The notes beneath the pieces are model-generated. The model did no database searches and was not told the origin of the DNA. It worked only from the letters and a program-made list of their open reading frames with translations. From NCBI GenBank assembly GCA_035610365.1, contig CM069436.1, forward strand, positions 86,677,912 through 86,741,911: 64,000 nt of DNA, given 5' to 3'. Each line of letters opens with the position of its first letter. Position 1 is the stretch's first letter. Below, piece by piece: positions 56,762 to 64,000 of the stretch. Position numbers and translations under genes: made by a program. This DNA comes from Aquatica leii (Eukaryota; Arthropoda; Insecta; Coleoptera; Lampyridae).

Positions 56762-57157
56762 TGTAATCCATTTTTCAGAACGTTCACCGAAAGATATAGA
56801 ACATTCGCGAAGGATTGTCAAAATGTATAAATGCGGTACAAGGAATCATAGGTCAATTATTCCAGTAATTCCAAGACGACAGTGTTAAGAAGATTATTTA
56901 AGTCTAAATAAATAAGTGATTAACGCGTGTCGAGATAAATGTACGGAGTATAACCTTGTACGTGACTTTAATGTAAACAAGCGTTAATATTTAAATAAAT
57001 AGAAGTTATCTGCGAACTTTATCTTTCGTGTAAGTGATATTGCTATATGAATTAGTGTAAGTGTTTTTATTAAATATTCTTAGATTTGATTAGTTCGGTT
57101 AGTAATAAACGTCTACATATTTTTAGTATAAATGAATTAGTTTTAATAATCGTTACA
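56762..57157 (+). repeat. 5' LTR of the Gypsy fossil
   Basis: Starts TGTAATCC and ends ATCGTTACA (TG...CA). The central part, AAGTGATTAACGCGTGTCGA to CTTTATCTTTCG, recurs at 63,856-63,975, defining the pair. A TATAAATGCGG promoter-like sequence lies at about 56,827. Confidence 0.75.
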
Positions 57158-57419
57158 TTGGTGACAGGTGTGTGGTATCGAATCGAACAAATAAACAATT
57201 ATTTAGTTTGCGATTTTAGTGTAAATATCATTAAGTAATTTAATATCGCTCCAGTAATAAAAACATTGATTACGTAAATAATCAAACTTTAGTTCGCGAT
57301 TCGCGTGATTGTTCATGGCGTGTAATTCTAGCTGTTTCAGTTCGTTAAAGTAGTGTATTTAAACTGTTTATTCGTGTTAGTGTTTAAACTTATGCCGGTA
57401 ACTCCTTATCAAACTAAAA

Positions 57420-58550
57420 TGAATGCGAAAATGTTTCGAATCGATGAATGAAAATATCTAAGAAAAACTGTTCGAAAATTCTCAGAAAATAGAAAAAAAC
57501 ACTAGAAAAATGGAAGAAAATTCTACTTAAATAAAAAAGAAATTGTCCGAACGTTTCCAGAAAATGGAGGAACATTCTAGAAGTTTAAAAGAATAAATAC
57601 AAACGAGCATAGAAAATCAAATTAAAATTGTTTAAGAGGAAACCCAAGCAGATATGTTAACTTTAAAAGAAAAAAATTGCAAATCTGTGAATAAGAAAAT
57701 AGAAGTAATAGAGGACAAATTAGAAGACAAACTAGAGATAAAATTGAGAGAAAGAATACAACTGCTCGAAGAAGGAATGAACCAAATTAATTGTCACGGC
57801 GAAGAAAGCATCACGAGTGAAGATTTAATAATGGACCATAAGGAAGAAACCACAACAAGTTTAAAGTTATACCACCAAATTTTAATGGTAAAGTTCCATG
57901 GTCAATCTACTACAAGCAGTTTGAAGCCGCAGCTACAGCCAATGGTTGAAACAAACAGAAAGCGACGCCTTTAATAGTGTTTTTACGTGGAGAAGCTATT
58001 GGAATCTTGCGAACTGTTTCTGACCACCTATATAAAAATTACGAACTTTTAATTTCACGTATAGAAATGAAATATGGAGATCCTCCTCAAATTCGGGTTC
58101 AGAAAGTTGCCGAAAGTCTTCAAGAGTTTGAGGCTGACATCGCCAAATTAACACGACTTGCGTATCCTACAGCACCAGATACCTTCTTCTAGCAGTTAGC
58201 TATTCAAACCTATGTAGACGGCCTCCGAAACAGCGAAACGCAGCAGACTCTCCGGTTAGCTCAACCGAAGACATTGGATAACGCTTTGCTGCATGTTTTG
58301 GAGTTTGAAGCAATAAAACAAGCATCGCAACGAGACGGTCATAAACTTTGCTATGCTGCAGAAGTACCCGCGCAGACACTGGAAAGCATCGAAGAGATAG
58401 TACGACGAATACGGAAAAGAGGAGTGACGATTTTGAACTGCGGTGAAATAGGCCATGTACGACGGCATTGTACGAAACCTAAGAAAAAGACAAAAAGAGC
58501 TCTCAAAAATTTGGAACAAGTTGACTAAAAGAGACAAAGTTTAATCATAT
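57420..58550 (+). pseudogene. Gypsy fossil, gag part
   Basis: A charged coiled-coil-like start, then a FHGQSTTSSLKPQLQPMVET block, FLRGEAIGILRTVSDHLYKN, RIEMKYGDPPQIRVQKVAES and a zinc-knuckle-like CGEIGHVRRHC (about 58,440). The capsid-type order fits Gypsy gag. It is broken. The same blocks occur, more decayed, at 21,390-21,990. Confidence 0.7.
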
Positions 58551-58619
58551 CCAGTCAGTGTAATAGCGAAGGCTTCCACGGCCGGAATCTATACTAACAT
58601 TAGAATGTCTTCCGGGTTT

Positions 58620-58695
58620 GGGCCGTGTCATAGTTGCAACCGAAACTGCCAACGTTTCGCCCACTTTCGTAAAGGGCTTCATCAGGGCGTGAAAT
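58620..58695 (-). ncRNA. Hammerhead-ribozyme-like motif, left end of the Penelope element
   Basis: Read on the minus strand: CCCTGATGAAGCCC, a short loop, then GTGGGCGAAACGTTGGC. This has the conserved CTGATGA and GAAAC cores with a GCCC/GGGC stem between. Penelope-like elements are known to carry hammerheads in their terminal repeats. Folding and cleavage were not tested. Confidence 0.6.
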
Positions 58696-58897
58696 AAATC
58701 GCAAAACTCAAACAAGCAATCGAAATCTAACTAAGAACTTCTCAGATCCCATTCGTATTAACACTGGCAAAATCCTTGAATCATCTAAAATCCCTAAATC
58801 CAACATTTCTAAGTCGGAAGAGTCAGCTCTAAAAAGTCTTCGCAAAAACCCTGATATTATTGTTCTTCCAGCCGACAAAGGCAACGCCACTGTAGTT

Positions 58898-60457
58898 TTG
58901 AACCAAATTGATTATGTTACGAAAATCAATTCTATTTTGTCTGAGGAAACTTACGCTCTTCTAACCCATAACCCCACTTCGAGGATTGAACGCGAGGTTA
59001 GCCAAATCATCAAATCTTCCAATCTACCTCCTGAAGCTAAACGTCGACTTACCCCATCAGATTCTAAACCACCTCGTCTATACGGACTTCCCAAAATTCA
59101 CAAACAAGGTATTCCTTTTCGACCTATCGTCAGTACTATCCAATCTCCTACTTACAAGCTAGCCAAGTTCTTGTCCAACATTCTTTGCGAGTTTACAGGT
59201 AAAACCTCTTCTCACATCCTCAACTCTCAGCATTTTATCCAACGTCTAGAAACTATAAAACTTGAACCCCAAGATCTTCTCGTGAGCTTTGATGTTACTT
59301 CACTTTTTACTAAAGTTCCTATTAAGGATTCGCTTATTATCATCAAACAGATTCTGTCTCAACATGGCAAGGACTTGAGTTTGGTTCCTCTTATTGGAAA
59401 GTGTCTATCCTCTACTTACTTTCAATTTGATAATAAGTTTTACGAACAAGTTTCTGGTGCTGCTATGGGTTCTCCTCTATCACCTGTTGTAGCTAACATT
59501 TTTATGGAATCCTTTGAAACGGTTGCTTTGGAATCATCAATATTAAAACCTAAAGTGTGGTTTAGATATGTTGACGACACCTTTATTAATTGGTCTCATG
59601 GGCATCTTGAATTGTCTAAGTTTCTTGATCATCTTAACAATCAACACTTAGATATCAAATTTACTATGGAAATCGAAAGTAATGGTTCTCTTCCATTTCT
59701 TGACGTTCTTGTGACTCGTAAGCCCGACGGACTTCTAGGTCATTCTGTTTATCGCAAACCCACCCATACGGACAGATACCTTCATGCTTCGTCTCATCAT
59801 CATCCTGCACAGAAACGTTCTGTTATTGAATCTTTGGTCCATCGTGCCTTTTCTATTTGTCAACCTGAGAATCTAGACTCAGAACTTCTTCATCTTACTA
59901 GAACCTTAGTGAACAATGGTTATCTAAAGCGAGATATTCATAGAGTTATTAATCGTCGTTTACATCCACGTACTCGATTACCTAAGGACACTTCTACTCC
60001 CGAATCCAACCCGAAATTGGCCTTTTTACCCTACATTCACAAGGTTACAGATCAAATAGGGAAACTCCTTCGTAAGAATGGTATTAAACCCATATTCAAC
60101 TCGACAGGCAAAATCTCTCAGATTCTTCCTTCTCCGAAAGACAAATTTCCTACACTTTCATCTCAAGGTGTATACCAAATTCCCTGTTCTTGTGGTTTAG
60201 TCTACATTGGTGAAACCGGTCGTTCCGTCATTACTCGCATTTCAGAACATGATCGTTGTATAAGGAAAAGTTATACTTCCAAGTCTGCGGTCGCTGAACA
60301 TCATTTTACTACAGGTCACAAGATAGATTTTGATAATGTTTCCTTGATTGCCAAATCTCCATTCTTTCGCCCCCTAGCCACCGTAACGCAATCAGGGTCG
60401 AGCTTAATCATCCGTGACGATCCTTTTCCTTTAAATACGGAGACTATTTCTTCTTAA
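58898..60457 (+). CDS. Penelope-like reverse transcriptase with GIY-YIG endonuclease
   Basis: An open frame of 519 codons, and open further upstream to about 58,730 (SDPIRINTGKILESS, then LPADKGNATVV just before the start given). No clear ATG decides the start; the first codon here is TTG. Residues about 60-330 form the RT: RLYGLPKIHKQGIPFRPIVS, LLVSFDVTSLFTKVP, GAAMGSPLSPVVANIFMESF and WFRYVDDTFI (YVDD active site). Residues about 410-470 form the GIY-YIG nuclease: GVYQIPCSCGLVYIGETGRS followed by RISEH. The RT copies the element RNA and the GIY-YIG nicks target DNA, as known for Penelope elements. Length and domain order match the family. No stop or frame shift interrupts it. Confidence 0.93.
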   Translation: MNQIDYVTKINSILSEETYALLTHNPTSRIEREVSQIIKSSNLPPEAKRRLTPSDSKPPRLYGLPKIHKQGIPFRPIVSTIQSPTYKLAKFLSNILCEFTGKTSSHILNSQHFIQRLETIKLEPQDLLVSFDVTSLFTKVPIKDSLIIIKQILSQHGKDLSLVPLIGKCLSSTYFQFDNKFYEQVSGAAMGSPLSPVVANIFMESFETVALESSILKPKVWFRYVDDTFINWSHGHLELSKFLDHLNNQHLDIKFTMEIESNGSLPFLDVLVTRKPDGLLGHSVYRKPTHTDRYLHASSHHHPAQKRSVIESLVHRAFSICQPENLDSELLHLTRTLVNNGYLKRDIHRVINRRLHPRTRLPKDTSTPESNPKLAFLPYIHKVTDQIGKLLRKNGIKPIFNSTGKISQILPSPKDKFPTLSSQGVYQIPCSCGLVYIGETGRSVITRISEHDRCIRKSYTSKSAVAEHHFTTGHKIDFDNVSLIAKSPFFRPLATVTQSGSSLIIRDDPFPLNTETISS

Positions 60458-60669
60458 GTCACTTCTACGGAGTTTAGAATCGGGCTTGGTTCACAAGTTG
60501 ATTACCTAACTCGGTAGTGGTTCTTTGTTAGATTTTCGTTTGCTTTTTCAGGTTATCGTTTTCTTTCTCACCTTTTCATAGTTTAGGTTAAGGCTTGTTT
60601 TATAATTGGATAACCTAACTTTTAAGAAGTTCTTAGTTAGATTTCGATTGCTTGTTTGAGTTTTGCGAT

Positions 60670-60745
60670 TTATCTCACGCCCTAATGAAGCCTCTTACGA
60701 AAGTGGGCGAAACGTTGGCAGCTTCGGTTGCAACTATGACACGGC
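60670..60745 (+). ncRNA. Hammerhead-like motif, right end of the Penelope element
   Basis: The inverted partner of the left motif: CGCCCTAATGAAGCC...GTGGGCGAAACGTTGGC. Here the core reads CTAATGA instead of CTGATGA, so this copy is probably inactive. Confidence 0.45.
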
Positions 60746-60799
60746 CCAAACCCGGAAGACATTCTAATGTTAGTACATATCCAGTCAGGTTCCGGAGAT

Positions 60800-63790
60800 T
60801 ACAATTCAGATGGCATCGCCTAGAGAGCAATTGCATAGCATTTATCTCGATGGCAAGGTCAATGAAAGAAGTGTTCAGTTACTGGTTGACACGAGAGGGA
60901 CGAAGACCATCATTCGTCCTGACATGTTATTGGAAAATGAGAAGACATCACCAGAACAGTACGACTTCGAACGGCGACAGGCAAAGAAATACTTACTCAC
61001 GGACAAGTCAAAGTAACCATTGGTTTGGGAAATGGAGTACTCGACCGTCAAGTATTAGTAGCCGACATTACGAAAAAAGTTATCCTGGGAATGGACGTTA
61101 TAAAGAAGTATAGGTTCCATTTGAATATCAAGAACGATGCTCTGAAGATCGACAATAAAAAAATCCTCTTTTATTTGTCAGAGAAGGCAGCCGTGCGAGT
61201 CTTATTGAGGGAACATGTGCAAGGACTGAAAGTGTAGTGATGGCACGCTTAGATGAAAATCTCCGGAAAGGAAGGCGACTTAGTTGAAAAAGGACTACTT
61301 GTTGGCAGAACTTTAGTAAGAGTGAAAAATACGGTGCCAGTAAAGATCTTAAATATTAACTCAGATCCTGTAACGTTGAAAAAGAAGACCGTGGTAGGCT
61401 AATGCACGCTAGTATTTCAAATTGTGAGATGCGTGAAATCTAACAAAGATACGTCGCCCAAAAAGTTGTACATTCTTACCCCCAAATGCCAAAGCCTCAG
61501 CCTAGACCAGCTGGCTAAAGTTAAAGTGTTGATCCAAAAGTATTAAGATGTGTTCGCGCTGGAGAGTGCTTCCAAAAGAAGAACTAACGTGCTGAAACAT
61601 AAAATTAATACCGGAGACGCTCGGCCGATACGATAACATCCACGCAGACTTTCTTTGGCGAAAAGAGAAGAAGCCGAACAAATAATTCTGGATATGGAGA
61701 GAGAAGGCGTGATTGAACCTTCAAATAGCCCGTGGGCGCCCCCAGTGGTACTCGAAAAGAAGAAAGATGGATCAACGAGGTTTTGCGTAGACTACAGACA
61801 GCAAAACGATGTGACCAAAAAGGACAGGTACTCTTTACCCAGAATTGACGATACTCTGTCAGGATCCCAGCGGTTTTTTATGTTAGACTTAAAAAGTCGT
61901 TACTGGCAGGTAGAATTGGAACCCAGGGATCGTGAAAAAATAGCTTTTACAATTAGAACTGGTTTGTGACAGTTTACTGTGATTGCCTTCGACCTGTGTA
62001 ACGCTCCTGCAATGTTTGAGCGTTTGATGGAAACCATCTTGTGCGGACTGTCTTGGAAGACGTGTTTGGTTTACCTAGACGACGTGATCGTGATTGGAAG
62101 GTCGTTTGAAGAACATTTGAACAATTTAAAAGAAATGTTCCATTGACTCGGTGGGAGAAACCTCAAACTGAGCCCAAAGAAGTGTGATTTATTTAAAAAA
62201 GAAGTGCAATACCTTAGTCCCGTCGTATATAGAGATTGAGTAAAGGCTGACCCAGACAAAATCTGAGCAATGCAAGCATGGCCAAGACCAATCGACAAAC
62301 ATCAGGTCCGAATTTTCCTTGGATTGTGCACTTATTATAGACGATTTGTACCCCGATTTGCCAATATTGCCAAAATTTTGACGAAATTGACTAAAGAAAA
62401 AGCAGAATTTAGATGGAATGGAGACCGCAAAAATCAACTAAAACAGGCTCTAGTCACTTCGCCGATTTTGAGTTATCAAAGAGAAGATGGAAAATGTCAT
62501 TTGGATACGAACGCAAGCAATCTGGCCATAGGCGCGGTCTTTTCGCAGGTTCAAGATGAACAGGAAAAAGTTATCGCGTATTTTAGCAAGGTTTTGTCCA
62601 CGTCAGAAAGGAATTATTGCGTGACTAGGAGGGAGCTGTTAGCAGTCGTCAATTCCATAGAACATTTCTACAAATATTTGTATGGACGAAAATTTTTACT
62701 GAGAACGGACCACACCGCTTTAAAATGGCTATTGCAGTTCCGTAACCCAGAAGGACAAGTGGCAAGATGGATCGAGAGACTGCAAGAATATGACTATGAC
62801 ACAGAACACCGTGTTGGAAGCAGTCATCGGAACGCTGATGTCTTGTGCAGAAAACCATGTTCAGCGGACTGCAGCTATTGTTCGCGACTTGAAGAAAAAG
62901 TCGAATGCCTCTGGAGAACTGCTTTGGTTGATGATAAGTGGGAACCTAAGCAGTTGCGTCGATTGATATGACAGGGCCGTTCCCAGAATCCGATTCGGGA
63001 AATAAATGCATCCTGGTGGCAATGGATTATTTCACAAAATGGACGGAAGCTTACGCCATACCCAATCAAGAAGCAGCTACAGTTGCAGACGTATTAGTAA
63101 AAGAGTTTTTTTGCCAGTTTGGAGTTCCGTTGGATTTACACTCCGATCAAGGCCGCAACTTTGAGTCTGGGCTGTTTCAAGAAGTTTGCCGACTGTTGGG
63201 AATTACGAAAACTAGGACGACGCTTCTCCATCCTCAATCTGATAGCATGGTTGAGCGGATGAATCGAACAATGGGAAAATACTTAGCCAAAGTAGTGTCC
63301 GAACACCAAAGAGACTGGGATCATACCGTTCACGAAGGCACAGACCAAACACCATCCTGTGTGATGCTCGGCTGTAAAATACGACTGCCATGCGACATCC
63401 AATTTGGACAAAGACCGAAAGAAGAAGTTGCTGGAGAAGACTACATTAGCAAGCTGACCAAGAGGCTAGACGAAGTAGATGAGAAGGTCCGTAAAAACAC
63501 ACAAATTGCCAGCGACAGAATGAAAACTAGATATGACGTCAAGGCACAAAATGGTGGGTTTTAACCTGGCGACATGGTGTAGTTGTATAATCCCCGAAGA
63601 AAACGTGTTTTGTCGCCGAAGCTGCAATGGCAATGGAATGGAAGTCGTGCAGGTTACCAACCAAGGAGAATATCGGGTCAAGAAAAGTCCATTGACTGTT
63701 ACTTTTATGATCAATGAAGTTGCCGAAATGGAGAGAGCTGCCGCTATCGCCACGATCCTTTCCACCGGTGGCGCATCCAGTTTCTTGTTA
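60800..63790 (+). pseudogene. Gypsy fossil, pol part
   Basis: In order: protease-like LVDTRGTKTIIRPDML (about 60,885), and reverse transcriptase with SNSPWAPPVVLEKKKDGSTR, FCVDYRQQNDVTKKDRY and LVYLDDVIVI (about 62,070). The RNase H follows, with SNLAIGAVFSQVQDEQEKVI and LRTDHTALKWLLQFRNPEGQ. The integrase has DYFTKWTEAYAIPNQEA, LHSDQGRNFES and HPQSDSMVERMNRTMGKYLA. The domain order protease-RT-RNase H-integrase fixes the family as Gypsy. It is broken in several places and is not expected to be active. Confidence 0.88.
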
Positions 63791-64000
63791 TGAGACTGAA
63801 CATTCCTAAGAATTGGGCAGTGAAACGTACGAGAAATTATTCTCAAGTCTAAATGAATAAGTGATTAACGCGTGTCGCGATAAATCTACGGAGTATAATC
63901 TTGTACGTGACTTTAATGTAAACAAGCGTTAGTGTTTAAATAAATAGTAGTTATCCGGGAACTTTATCTTTCGGTGAGTGTACTATGTAAATTAGCGTGT
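63790..64000 (+). repeat. 3' LTR of the Gypsy fossil (cut by the window edge)
   Basis: Matches the 5' LTR from AAGTGATTAACGCGTGTCG onward (63,856-63,975). The left boundary is approximate because the first part differs from the 5' copy. Confidence 0.75.

Larger units (their letters stand above)
58559..60775 (+). mobile_element. Penelope-like element, apparently whole, with 13-bp TSD
   Basis: A 2,217-bp element flanked by CATATCCAGTCAG on both sides (58,546-58,558 and 60,776-60,788). About 145 bp at the left (from TACTAACATTAGAATGTCTT, about 58,591) recur inverted at the right end with very few differences. The left end has about 32 bp more outside the repeat. One long ORF with RT and GIY-YIG lies between. 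It sits inside the Gypsy fossil and must be younger. The uninterrupted ORF and near-identical inverted ends suggest a recent insertion. Confidence 0.92.
56762..64000 (+). mobile_element. Gypsy LTR retrotransposon fossil, 3' end beyond the window
   Basis: 5' LTR 56,762-57,157, then a primer-binding-like TTGGTGACAGG. A gag region (about 57,420-58,550), protease (about 60,800-61,200), reverse transcriptase (about 61,640-62,250), RNase H (about 62,400-62,880) and integrase (about 62,970-63,570) follow. The start of the 3' LTR lies near 63,790 and leaves the window at 64,000. A Penelope-like element sits between gag and protease. All the usual parts in the usual Gypsy order are present, but the coding part is broken at several places (more than five by eye), so it looks inactive. 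The LTRs differ in their first part. Age was not calculated; moderate. Confidence 0.88.

Overview
The window looks like a piece of an AT-rich insect (at least arthropod) nuclear genome. The evidence is spliced genes with GT-AG introns, long AT-rich non-coding stretches, and transposon families typical of insects: hAT elements of the ZMYM1 and ZBED5 types, Tc1/mariner, pogo, jockey- and R1-type LINEs, Penelope, BEL/Pao and Gypsy. I cannot name the order or species. No RNA gene, CRISPR array or bacterial-style operon was seen.

Only one convincing host gene is visible. It is a six-exon plus-strand gene (41,431-55,740) whose exons join in phase into about 536 residues: two predicted membrane segments, a long coiled coil and an acidic tail. 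I do not recognise the protein. Its fourth intron is about 12.5 kb and is filled with transposons.

Layout. 1-1,155: 3' part of a hAT. 1,323-2,985: a Tc1/mariner element with an intron and one stop codon. 4,256-8,350: an old hAT split by a ZBED5-type hAT at 5,035-7,493. 8,480-10,015: BEL/Pao fossil. 10,020-12,150: transposase, Penelope-end and multi-copy gene scraps. 13,960-15,620: pogo relic. 16,960-23,613: Gypsy-type LTR remains around a LINE. 23,936-24,321: a nearly perfect 386-bp hairpin. 24,688-25,630: Tc1 relic. 26,104-29,731: a complete hAT with perfect 8-bp target duplications, the same family as 1-1,155. 31,305-36,240: a jockey-type LINE split by an R1-type LINE. 36,406-40,765: AT-rich, with a possible pair of TTACGTA-rich inverted ends. 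42,783-48,050, inside the host intron: hAT split by a long-TIR mariner-like element that is itself split by a ZBED5-type hAT. 48,620-50,310: LINE, mariner and pogo scraps. 50,400-54,335: second LINE copy. 56,762-64,000: broken Gypsy element carrying an apparently whole Penelope-like element (58,559-60,775) with 13-bp target duplications.

The window therefore mostly shows the order in which elements landed. At least four nests can be read from target duplications or from an interrupted protein. No wholly new system could be established. The most unusual items are the 184-bp-arm hairpin, the Tc1/mariner element with an apparent DD36E spacing and an intron, the long-TIR mariner-like element, the Penelope element with hammerhead-like ends, and the unidentified coiled-coil host gene.
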